This document shows, piece by piece, positions 1 to 6,007 of a DNA stretch of 9,257 nucleotides (its first letter is position 1; each line of letters opens with the position of its first letter). The notes below the pieces were generated by a model, which was not told where the DNA came from, ran no database searches, and worked only from the letters and a program-made list of their open reading frames with translations. The stretch comes from Bordetella parapertussis. GTDB taxonomy: Bacteria; Pseudomonadota; Gammaproteobacteria; Burkholderiales; Burkholderiaceae_B. Location of the stretch: the NCBI GenBank assembly GCA_945911685.1, contig CAMEAW010000111.1, positions 1-9,257 on the forward strand, in the 5' to 3' direction. The translations under genes were made by a program, and so were the position numbers.

Positions 1-681
1 CCCGAGATTGAATTTCAAAATATGCACCGGGGCTACGATGGCTTGCGTGAAAACGACTGGAATCCCGCGCACTTTGAAGCGCTTAAAGCGGGCCAAACGG
101 GTTGGCCGATGGTCGACGCCTGCGTTGAGATGTTGCGCGAGACCGGCTGGTTGAATTTTAGAATGCGCGCCATGCTCGTGTCGACGGCAGCCTACCCACT
201 TTGGTTAGACTGGCGTCCGGTTGGGCATTGGTTGGCGCGTCAATTTTTAGATTACGAGCCAGGCATTCACTGGAGCCAGCTGCAGATGCAATCGGGCACC
301 ACGGGGATCAACATCCCGCGTATTTACAACCCGATCAAACAGGCACAAGATCACGACCCAAACGGCATCTTTGTCAGACGCTGGCTGCCCGCTATGCGTC
401 GGGTACCCGACACCTGGCTGCTTGAACCCTGGAAAATGCCTCACTCGCTGCAAGTTCAACACAACGTGTATGTGGGCAAAGACTTGGGCTTGCCCGTGGT
501 CGAACTTGAAGCGAGTACGCGCACGGCTAAGCAAAAGCTCTATGCCCTCAGGGGGCAGCCGCAGGTACGTGCCGCCAAACGCGAGGTCGTGCAAAAACAT
601 GGCTCGCGCAAACGTGTGACAACCAGCAAACAAAAACCTGTTTCAGCACCTGCAAGTCAACAACAGACACTAGACTTCTGA
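1..681 (+). CDS. Photolyase/cryptochrome-family protein, C-terminal FAD-binding part (5' end outside window)
   Basis: The frame is open from base 1, so the N-terminal antenna domain and start lie upstream. The visible part is the helical FAD-binding domain of the photolyase/cryptochrome superfamily. Counting from Met at 22, it has [20 protein letters not shown] (residues 24-43), [10 protein letters not shown] (45-54), the tryptophan-containing LDWRP (62-66), and the flavin-pocket stretch LDYEPGIHW followed by RIYNP (100-104), DHDPNG and RRWLP. Canonical members have an Asn-rich loop and a Gly-Trp-Gln-Trp element in the pocket; here these are replaced, so the redox chain and flavin environment are probably unusual. 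The last 60 residues are basic (HGSRKR, KQK) and could contact nucleic acid. The stop codon overlaps the start of the DUF2256 gene by one base. CPD repair, 6-4 repair and pure signalling cannot be told apart; the family call is firm, the subclass is not. Confidence 0.88.
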   Translation, partial: PEIEFQNMHRGYDGLRENDWNPAHFEALKAGQTGWPMVDACVEMLRETGWLNFRMRAMLVSTAAYPLWLDWRPVGHWLARQFLDYEPGIHWSQLQMQSGTTGINIPRIYNPIKQAQDHDPNGIFVRRWLPAMRRVPDTWLLEPWKMPHSLQVQHNVYVGKDLGLPVVELEASTRTAKQKLYALRGQPQVRAAKREVVQKHGSRKRVTTSKQKPVSAPASQQQTLDF

Positions 682-848
682 TGTCAAACGATTCTTCAAT
701 GCGCGGCGTCAGCAAGCAAAATCTGCCCAGTAAAAACTGTCTGAGTTGCTCGCGCCCCTTTACTTGGCGCAAAAAGTGGGAACGCGACTGGGATAACGTC
801 AAGTATTGCTCTGAACGGTGCCGACGCACGGCGACCGGGAAAAAATAA
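681..848 (+). CDS. DUF2256-family small zinc-finger-like protein
   Basis: This is a 55-residue protein beginning [18 protein letters not shown]. The core reads [19 protein letters not shown], then [10 protein letters not shown], which is the hallmark of DUF2256: two Cys pairs (Cys20/Cys23 and Cys43/Cys47) flanking an aromatic and basic PFTWRKKW motif. The four cysteines are placed to bind one metal ion, probably zinc; that is inference. DUF2256 genes are commonly found next to photolyase/cryptochrome genes, and this one lies exactly between two. The ATG overlaps the upstream TGA by one base, and the TAA overlaps the downstream cryptochrome ATG by one base, so translation is probably coupled. 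No clear Shine-Dalgarno precedes the ATG. A second in-frame ATG at 699 would also leave the whole conserved core intact. The molecular function is not known to me; a small nucleic-acid or partner-binding module is possible. Confidence 0.9.
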   Translation: MSNDSSMRGVSKQNLPSKNCLSCSRPFTWRKKWERDWDNVKYCSERCRRTATGKK

Positions 849-2416
849 TGATTGCAATCTATTGGTTTCGCAACGATCTGCGTCTGTGTGATCAGCCTTC
901 ATTTAAGAACGCCTGCACGCAGGCCACGCGGCTCGCGCCGATCTTCATTCATGACAGCGCTTACGACGCCGAGACCCGTTGGGGCTTTGAGCGCATGGGG
1001 ACACACAGAAAGCACGCCCTGCACTCAGCGCTGCAAGCACTCAAGGCGCAACTACGTGAGCGACAAAGCGACTTGCTAGAGTATCAAGGTGACCCTGTCG
1101 ATACGCTGATTGCACTAGCTAAAAATTTTAGTGTTGAAGCCATTTTTTGCGAAGAGATCGCGGCCCCCGAAGAGCAACAGCAGTTAGCCAGACTCAGGAA
1201 AGCGGGCTTAACTGTCAAAACACTATGGCACTCGAGTCTATTAGATCCACATGACTTGCCGTTTGCCACTGAGCAACTGCCTTTGGTCTTTACAGAGTTT
1301 AGGGTAGCCGTTGAAAAAGCTAAAGCGTTCGTGCGGCCACCTGAAGCCGCACCAGTAAACGTGCCGCCGCTTCCCGACAGACTTGTGCACAACAGAACGA
1401 CCGTCAATGACCGAACATCACCTTTGCCATCTGAACCGTTTGATTCGCTTGATTCGCTTGAGTCATTTGATTCACTGGGTTCGCTTGATTCGCTTGATTC
1501 GCTTGATTCGCTTGATTCGCTGGGTTCGCTGGGTTCGCTTGATTCGCTTGATTCGCTGGGTTCGCTTGCGTCAACTGAGTCTCTCGCTAAACTCGACGCC
1601 CGCAGTTCACTGACCTTCTCGACTGCAAAAGATTTTGCTGGCACTCAGGGGGGGCTCAGGCACACCCAGCAATATTTTGAACGCCAACTGGCACACAGTT
1701 ACAAAGCCACCCGCAATCAGTTGTCGGGTTTAGATTACTCGACTAAGTTTTCAGTGTGGCTGGCTTCGGGGGCACTCTCGGCCCGGATGCTCTACCAACA
1801 GTTACAAGCCTTCGAAGCCAAGCATGGCGCCAACGACGGCAGCTATTGGATTTGGTTTGAATTGCTTTGGCGTGATTATTTTAGATTTTTACATCTAAGG
1901 TTTGGTGCTCAACTCTATCGGCGCTCGGGCTTACGCCAGCGCGCTGCTGTTGAGCAAAGGGGCCTGCGCGGCGGTAAAACGCATTTCAATGCCGGCAAAT
2001 CGCATGTCAACGCAGGCAAACCGCAATTCACTGCTGGCAGTGCACAAGCCGGTGGCGCTGTCATTACCACGCAAACGCAAGCTGAACAATTTAAGCGCTG
2101 GTGTATGGGTGAATGTGGTGAACCCTTTATCGACGCGGGCATGCGTGAATTAAGACATACGGGTTATCTGTCGAACCGGTTGCGGCAAGTCGTGGCCAGT
2201 TATTTGATTCATAACCTGAAGCTTGACTGGCGTGCCGGCGCGGCGTGGTTTGAGGCACAGTTAATCGACTACGACGTCTATAGCAACCAAGGCAACTGGC
2301 TTTATATCGCAGGACTTGGTACTGATCCGCGCGGTGGCCGGGCGATGCGAATAGAAAAACAGGCGCTTGAGCACGACCGTGATGAAACTTACCGACAAAA
2401 ATGGGGCACGCTTTGA
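848..2416 (+). CDS. DASH-type cryptochrome with repeat-expanded linker
   Basis: This 522-residue flavoprotein of the Cry-DASH group belongs to a class known for blue-light-driven repair of pyrimidine dimers in single-stranded or looped DNA and for binding a methenyltetrahydrofolate antenna. The N-terminal alpha/beta antenna domain (1-165) starts IYWFRNDLRLCDQ and contains FTEFR (148-152), whose Glu is at the folate-contact position. The FAD domain (about 264-522) contains YKATRNQLSGLDYSTKFS, FELLWRDYFRF (338-348), MRELRHTGYLSNRLRQ, LDWRAG and DYDVYSNQGNWLY (474-486). Asn480 is the likely flavin-N5-facing residue, and Trp461 and Trp484 are candidate electron-relay residues. The protein ends soon after GTDPRGGR. 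I chose the ATG at 848: the family's N terminus starts there, GGGA lies 7 bases upstream, and an earlier ATG at 818 would add residues that are really the DUF2256 coding sequence. Two insertions are unusual: residues 199-240 (DSL/GSL repeats) and about 375-401 (seven-residue repeats). The FAD-domain motifs look intact. Confidence 0.93.
   Translation: MIAIYWFRNDLRLCDQPSFKNACTQATRLAPIFIHDSAYDAETRWGFERMGTHRKHALHSALQALKAQLRERQSDLLEYQGDPVDTLIALAKNFSVEAIFCEEIAAPEEQQQLARLRKAGLTVKTLWHSSLLDPHDLPFATEQLPLVFTEFRVAVEKAKAFVRPPEAAPVNVPPLPDRLVHNRTTVNDRTSPLPSEPFDSLDSLESFDSLGSLDSLDSLDSLDSLGSLGSLDSLDSLGSLASTESLAKLDARSSLTFSTAKDFAGTQGGLRHTQQYFERQLAHSYKATRNQLSGLDYSTKFSVWLASGALSARMLYQQLQAFEAKHGANDGSYWIWFELLWRDYFRFLHLRFGAQLYRRSGLRQRAAVEQRGLRGGKTHFNAGKSHVNAGKPQFTAGSAQAGGAVITTQTQAEQFKRWCMGECGEPFIDAGMRELRHTGYLSNRLRQVVASYLIHNLKLDWRAGAAWFEAQLIDYDVYSNQGNWLYIAGLGTDPRGGRAMRIEKQALEHDRDETYRQKWGTL
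1442..1567 (+). repeat. 9-bp tandem repeat (minisatellite), 14 units, in frame inside the DASH cryptochrome
   Basis: Fourteen consecutive 9-base units encode DSL DSL ESF DSL GSL DSL DSL DSL DSL GSL GSL DSL DSL GSL. Most units are GATTCGCTT or GGTTCGCTT, and the ones ending in G always precede a unit starting GG. Shifted by one base, the array is therefore built mainly from two unit types, TGATTCGCT and GGGTTCGCT. Near-identical codons show a recent DNA-level expansion by slippage or unequal crossover, not selection on protein alone. Degenerate flanking units (GAACCGTTT before; GCGTCAACT and GAGTCTCTC after) suggest an older, longer array. Gain or loss of a unit keeps the frame. The peptide is a flexible acidic/serine linker between the antenna and FAD domains. 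Confidence 0.95.
1970..2050 (+). repeat. Imperfect 21-bp tandem repeat in the FAD-domain region of the DASH cryptochrome
   Basis: The region holds three full units and a decayed fourth. They encode GGKTHFN (1970-1990), AGKSHVN (1991-2011), AGKPQFT (2012-2032) and AGSAQA (2033-2050). The units differ at several bases, so this array is older than the 9-bp one. It sits between the first half of the FAD domain (RFGAQLYRRSGLRQR) and the conserved KRWCMGECGEPFIDA stretch, where DASH proteins normally have a short loop, so it probably forms a surface loop. Its basic/His content contrasts with the acidic linker repeat. Confidence 0.8.
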
Positions 2417-3942
2417 CGACTTTAAGACTGATCCTCGGCGATCAACTCAACCCTGAGCATTCGTGGTTTTTAAAGCCACGCGCTGATGTGGTGTTTGCGT
2501 GTATTGAAATGCGTCAAGAGACGGATTACGTTTTGCATCATGCGCAAAAGGTCATTGCAATTTTTGCGGGGATGCGCGACTTAACGCGTTTGCTCAAGGC
2601 ACGCGGGCACAAGGTGCACTACCTGACTATCGATGACAAGACCAATCAACAAAGCCTGACGGCTAATCTCGATGCACTACTGGCCCAGTACGCCTGTACG
2701 CACTTCGAATATCAAGAGCCCGATGAATGGCGGCTTGACCAACAACTTCAACAATATGCCGGCGCAAGCTCAATTGACTGCACCATGGTGTCGAGCGAGC
2801 ATTTTTATACGACACGCTCAGAGGTTGCCACGCTATTTGCCGGGCAAAAATCCTGGCTCATGGAACGCTTCTACCGTCAGATGCGCACGAAACACAAAAT
2901 TCTGATGCTCGACGCGAAGCGCCCCGTCGAAGGCAAATGGAACTTTGACCATGAAAACCGAAAGGCGTGGTCAGGCACCCCAGCCGAACCGGAAGACAAG
3001 CGTCCACGACATGACCACTCAACCCTATGGGCAACCATTGAGACTGCTGGTGTCAGCACCTTTGGTGCGCCCGCTGCCGCAGACTTTGCGTGGCCGCTGA
3101 ACCGGGCCGAGGCCTTGGTTTGTTTAAAGGATTTTATTGAAGACGCCCTTCCTCACTTTGGTGATTTTCAAGATGCCTTAAGCACAAAGGGCTGGCGACT
3201 ATTTCATTCGCTCATATCCTTTGCCCTGAATACAAAAATGCTAAACCCACGCGAAGTGGTCGAACGCGCGCAACAGGCTTGGCTTGACCAAAAAATTTCG
3301 ATCGCAACCGCTGAAGGTTTTATTCGCCAAATTTTGGGATGGCGCGAATACATACGAGGCGTGTATTGGGGCAAGATGCCTGATTACGGGACACAAAATT
3401 ATTTTGAACATACAACCGCCTTGCCGAAGTGGTTTTGGACAGGGAAAACCAAGATGCGCTGCCTTGAGCTTTCGCTTGCGCAATCTTTAGAGCAGGCTTA
3501 CGCCCACCACATACAGCGCCTAATGGTCATTGGTAACTTTTCTTTATTGGCAGGACTCCATCCAAGACAGGTACACGAGTGGTATTTAGGCGTTTATATT
3601 GACGCCTTTGAATGGGTCGAGTTACCTAATACCTTGGGGATGAGCCAATTCACCGATGGCGGTGTGTTGGCCACCAAGCCCTATGTGTCGAGCGCGGCAT
3701 ATATTGACCGCCAAGGCGACTATTGCAAGGGTTGCTATTACGACAAAAAGAAACGCGAAGGCGAGCGCGCTTGCCCTTTCAATGCCTTGTATTGGGATTT
3801 CTTTGACCGCCATCGTACCAAGCTTGGTGACAATTTTCGCTTAGCAATGGTGTACCGTAATTTAGACAAAATGGATGAAAAAACGCTTGAGGCTTTGCGC
3901 GCGCAGGCAAACAAGACGCGTTCTCAACTAGAGTCATTATGA
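2401..3942 (+). CDS. Iron-sulphur bacterial cryptochrome / (6-4) photolyase (FeS-BCP, PhrB-type)
   Basis: This 513-residue protein belongs to the deoxyribodipyrimidine-photolyase-related family, whose characterised member PhrB of Agrobacterium repairs (6-4) photoproducts with FAD, a ribityllumazine antenna and a [4Fe-4S] cluster. The N terminus has LRLILGDQLNPEHSW. The cluster ligands are Cys354, Cys442, Cys445 and Cys458, with spacings 88, 3 and 13, which match PhrB exactly as I remember it. The paired His369-His370 (YAHHIQRLMVIGN) corresponds to the PhrB repair histidines. Trp346, Trp394 and Tyr395 correspond to its electron-transfer residues. All key positions are therefore present and a functional enzyme is expected. 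The ATG at 2401 lies 16 bases inside the DASH gene. A TTG at 2413 would give a 4-base TTGA overlap and residue numbering identical to PhrB, so it may be the true start. Neither has a strong Shine-Dalgarno. Confidence 0.94.
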   Translation: MGHALTTLRLILGDQLNPEHSWFLKPRADVVFACIEMRQETDYVLHHAQKVIAIFAGMRDLTRLLKARGHKVHYLTIDDKTNQQSLTANLDALLAQYACTHFEYQEPDEWRLDQQLQQYAGASSIDCTMVSSEHFYTTRSEVATLFAGQKSWLMERFYRQMRTKHKILMLDAKRPVEGKWNFDHENRKAWSGTPAEPEDKRPRHDHSTLWATIETAGVSTFGAPAAADFAWPLNRAEALVCLKDFIEDALPHFGDFQDALSTKGWRLFHSLISFALNTKMLNPREVVERAQQAWLDQKISIATAEGFIRQILGWREYIRGVYWGKMPDYGTQNYFEHTTALPKWFWTGKTKMRCLELSLAQSLEQAYAHHIQRLMVIGNFSLLAGLHPRQVHEWYLGVYIDAFEWVELPNTLGMSQFTDGGVLATKPYVSSAAYIDRQGDYCKGCYYDKKKREGERACPFNALYWDFFDRHRTKLGDNFRLAMVYRNLDKMDEKTLEALRAQANKTRSQLESL

Positions 3943-3943
3943 G

Positions 3944-3961
3944 CGCAGCCCTGCGGTTTTT
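3944..3961 (+). terminator. Possible weak intrinsic terminator after the photolyase operon
   Basis: CGCA and TGCG (3944-3947 and 3952-3955) can pair around a GCCC loop, followed by one G and five T. It starts two bases after the FeS-BCP stop codon. The stem is only four to five pairs, so termination may be partial and read-through into the dioxygenase gene is possible. Confidence 0.35.
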
Positions 3962-3985
3962 AATACGCGCAGCCTTGTTTTGACT

Positions 3986-3995
3986 ACACTAGTGT
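3986..3995. promoter_or_regulatory. Perfect 10-bp palindrome ACACTAGTGT upstream of the dioxygenase gene
   Basis: The palindrome lies in the only gap (72 bases) in the rightward half of the window, 19 bases before the GTG at 4015. Its position would suit an operator for the dioxygenase/dehydrogenase pair. No convincing -35/-10 pair accompanies it, and a 10-bp palindrome can arise by chance, so the call is tentative. Confidence 0.25.
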
Positions 3996-4014
3996 GTTGT
4001 GACGTGCCTTCATT

Positions 4015-4779
4015 GTGAAATCTTTTATGCTTGAACATTCTCCTGTAGCCGTGCCCTTATCAGAGCTTTTGCCTCAGCTCAAGGCTGAAGGCTACGCGGT
4101 GCTTGACCCAACGACCGTTGCGCAATGGGCACAACACCCACTCACTGAGCTCGCAGCACTTGTGCCCGACTGGGAAGGCATGCCTGAAGACGCCTATCTA
4201 AAAGATGGCGGACACTATCGCTTGCGCCGACACTCTTGCTTTGTTTTTGAAAACGATCAACTCACGCTGGCGCCTGCGCGCGCGCACTGGCAATCGCTAT
4301 CCTTTAACGCCTTACACGGCGGCATGCAACGCTGGTTTGAGCCCATGCACGCGCATACGATTGAACAAGCCGTCTGGATCGATTTGTTGAGTGCCTTTGC
4401 ACACGCGGCTGATGCTCTGCACCGCGCGCAGCACCCCACTCGTGCGGTCACGCGTTGGTGCATTGAAGCACATCAATTCAGAATTGATACTAAGGATGGT
4501 ATTGGTCGCCCGACCCCTGAAGGCGCGCACCGTGATGGCGTCGACCTAGTCGGTGTTTTTATGATCAACCGCAAAAACGTCAAAGGCGGCGAGACACGTG
4601 TCTTCGATGCGACGGGCACCTCGGGGCAACGGTTTACGTTGAGTGAATCTTGGTCGTTACTGTTACTAGACGATGCGCGAGTGATACATGAGACCACACC
4701 AATTCAACCTGCTCAGCCAGGCGGCTACCGCGACACGCTGGTCTTGACGTGTCGCGCCGGCAGCTTTCAGGGTGAGTGA
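4015..4779 (+). CDS. 2-oxoglutarate/Fe(II)-dependent dioxygenase (PF10014-type)
   Basis: This 254-residue protein resembles the 2OG-Fe dioxygenase family that includes bacterial L-isoleucine 4-hydroxylase and BsmA. The iron-binding facial triad is visible: His172 and Asp174 in PEGAHRDGVDLVG, and His225 in DDARVIHETTPI. Arg239 in GGYRDTLVLT is the likely 2-oxoglutarate carboxylate contact. Also typical are HQFRID (153-158), the Asn in MINRKNVKGGETRVFD, and the LLLLDD strand. Expected chemistry is hydroxylation of a free amino acid or similar small molecule, coupled to conversion of 2-oxoglutarate to succinate and CO2; the substrate cannot be read from sequence. The start may be GTG at 4015 or ATG at 4027 (MLEHSPVAVPLSELLP); both have poor Shine-Dalgarno sequences. 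Its end overlaps the next gene by 8 bases, implying one transcript and a joint pathway with the amino-acid dehydrogenase. Confidence 0.88.
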   Translation: MKSFMLEHSPVAVPLSELLPQLKAEGYAVLDPTTVAQWAQHPLTELAALVPDWEGMPEDAYLKDGGHYRLRRHSCFVFENDQLTLAPARAHWQSLSFNALHGGMQRWFEPMHAHTIEQAVWIDLLSAFAHAADALHRAQHPTRAVTRWCIEAHQFRIDTKDGIGRPTPEGAHRDGVDLVGVFMINRKNVKGGETRVFDATGTSGQRFTLSESWSLLLLDDARVIHETTPIQPAQPGGYRDTLVLTCRAGSFQGE

Positions 4780-5917
4780 TCGTTTGCAGCCCCAGCGTTC
4801 AGATTTTGTAATCATCGGGGCAGGCATTGCTGCAGCCTCAACGGGCTATTGGCTTGCCAAACAAGGTAAGGTCACGCTGCTTGAACGTGAGGCGCAACCA
4901 GGTTATCACTCTACTGGCCGCTCAGCGGCCTTGTTCATGGAGAGCTACGGCACTCCACAAGTTCGTGCACTGACCATGGCGAGTCGTGCCTTTTTTATGC
5001 AGCCGCCTGTGGGGTTTTCAGACCACCCCTTAGTATCGCCGCGTGGTGCGCTGATGGTGGCAGAGCATGGGCAAGCTGAGGTGCTCTCTGAGCATTGGGA
5101 TATTTTGCGTAGCGTCACCAAGCTGGCGCGACAGCTGTCGGCGTCAGACGTACTAGACATGGTGCCAGTGTTTCGCTCTGAAAAAATTCTGGGTGGCGTC
5201 TACGAACCCGAAGCGTATGACATGGATGTGCATAACATTCATCAAGGTTTTTTACGCGGACTCAAACACGATGGCGGTGAAATTGTTTGCCAGGCTGAAG
5301 TCACCAGACTAGAACGCATTGGAGCAGACTGGCTGGTGCATACGGCCGATGGCAAGCAGTATCAAACCGGCGTTGTGCTCAACGCTGCAGGGGCCTGGGC
5401 GGATCAGGTCGGCGCACTTGCTGGTGCTCAGCATTTGTATCTTGAACCTCGTCGACGTTCTGCCATGATCTTTAGCCCGCCACCCACGCTTAACGTTGCG
5501 AAGTGGCCAATGGCCATCGGGGTCAACGAAGACTGGTACTTTAAGCCCGATGCCGGCATGCTGCTGGGCTCGCCCGCAAACGCTGACCCAGTCGAACCGC
5601 AAGACGTGCAACCCGAAGAGCTCGATATCGCACTGGGCATTCATCGCATCCAAGAGATCACTACCCTCGAGATTCGTCGGCCCACGCGCACGTGGGCAGG
5701 GCTCAGATCCTTTGTGTCCGATGGTGATTTAGTCGGCGGCTTTGATCCGAGTGCACCCAATTTTTTTTGGATTGCAGCACAAGGTGGCTATGGGATTCAG
5801 ACTTCGCCTGCGATGGGACAAGCCTGCGCCGCCTTGGTGTGTGGCCAGCCTTTACCTGAAGCCTTGCTAGCGTTTGGTTTGACCGCGCAAATGCTGGCCC
5901 CTACACGCCTAGCGTGA
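4772..5917 (+). CDS. FAD-dependent D-amino-acid dehydrogenase, DauA (D-arginine dehydrogenase)-like
   Basis: This 381-residue flavoenzyme of the DAO/glycine oxidase fold is expected to oxidise an amino acid to the imino/2-oxo acid. The dinucleotide-binding motif is VIIGAGIAAAST (13-24), with Ala21 where the third Gly of GxGxxG normally stands. Stretches very like Pseudomonas D-arginine dehydrogenase are EREAQPGYHSTGRSAA, GTPQVRALT, KPDAGMLLGSPANADPVE, TWAGLRSFVSDGDLVGGF and AAQGGYGIQTS. Residues matching its carboxylate-binding Arg222, Tyr249 and Arg305 appear kept (Arg228, Tyr256, Arg312). His48, Thr50 and Glu87 appear replaced by Leu54, Met56 and Ala93, so arginine is unlikely to be the main substrate. 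GTG at 4772 overlaps the dioxygenase end. A TTG at 4784 has GGTGA (4771-4775) 8 bases upstream and is a credible alternative start. The symbol dauA is withheld because specificity looks changed. Confidence 0.88.
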   Translation: MSDRLQPQRSDFVIIGAGIAAASTGYWLAKQGKVTLLEREAQPGYHSTGRSAALFMESYGTPQVRALTMASRAFFMQPPVGFSDHPLVSPRGALMVAEHGQAEVLSEHWDILRSVTKLARQLSASDVLDMVPVFRSEKILGGVYEPEAYDMDVHNIHQGFLRGLKHDGGEIVCQAEVTRLERIGADWLVHTADGKQYQTGVVLNAAGAWADQVGALAGAQHLYLEPRRRSAMIFSPPPTLNVAKWPMAIGVNEDWYFKPDAGMLLGSPANADPVEPQDVQPEELDIALGIHRIQEITTLEIRRPTRTWAGLRSFVSDGDLVGGFDPSAPNFFWIAAQGGYGIQTSPAMGQACAALVCGQPLPEALLAFGLTAQMLAPTRLA

Positions 5918-5939
5918 AGGGCTAAGCCCTCACGCTTTG
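5911..5939 (+). terminator. Hairpin terminator at the end of the DauA-like gene
   Basis: AGCGTG (5911-5916) pairs with CACGCT (5931-5936), and AGGGCT (5918-5923) pairs with AGCCCT (5925-5930), with a single bulged A at 5917. This gives about twelve G+C-rich pairs and a tight loop. It overlaps the TGA stop (5915-5917) and is followed by a short T run (about TTT) on the plus strand. The weak T-tract makes the efficiency uncertain. No T run lies on the other side, so it probably serves only the rightward operon. Confidence 0.6.
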
Positions 5940-6007
5940 ACACTCACTCAACGATTAAGGCGTGACACACTCTTGGTTCGCTTGGTCGGCGAAACTATTC
6001 AAGCGAC

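Noticed and set aside
247..633. Leftward 128-residue open frame opposite the first photolyase
   Set aside because: No domain, no ribosome site, and fully opposite a conserved coding region.
1442..1567. CRISPR-like array
   Set aside because: Units are 9 bases and directly abutting, without spacers, and in frame with a coding gene.
1383..1613. Rightward out-of-frame Leu-Ile-Arg repeat open frame
   Set aside because: It is the same minisatellite read in another frame, inside the DASH coding sequence.
1084..1644. Long leftward open frame with Ser-Glu-Pro repeats opposite the DASH gene
   Set aside because: A 9-bp repeat keeps several frames open by default. The rest of the frame has no recognisable domain, and the rightward frame encodes clear cryptochrome motifs.
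2401..2416. Frameshifted fusion of the DASH and FeS photolyase genes
   Set aside because: Both proteins have complete, family-typical ends. The overlap is an ordinary operon junction, not a broken gene.
3980..4008. Promoter with TTGACT as -35 before the dioxygenase gene
   Set aside because: At 16 to 18 bases downstream there is only G+C-rich sequence with no -10-like hexamer.
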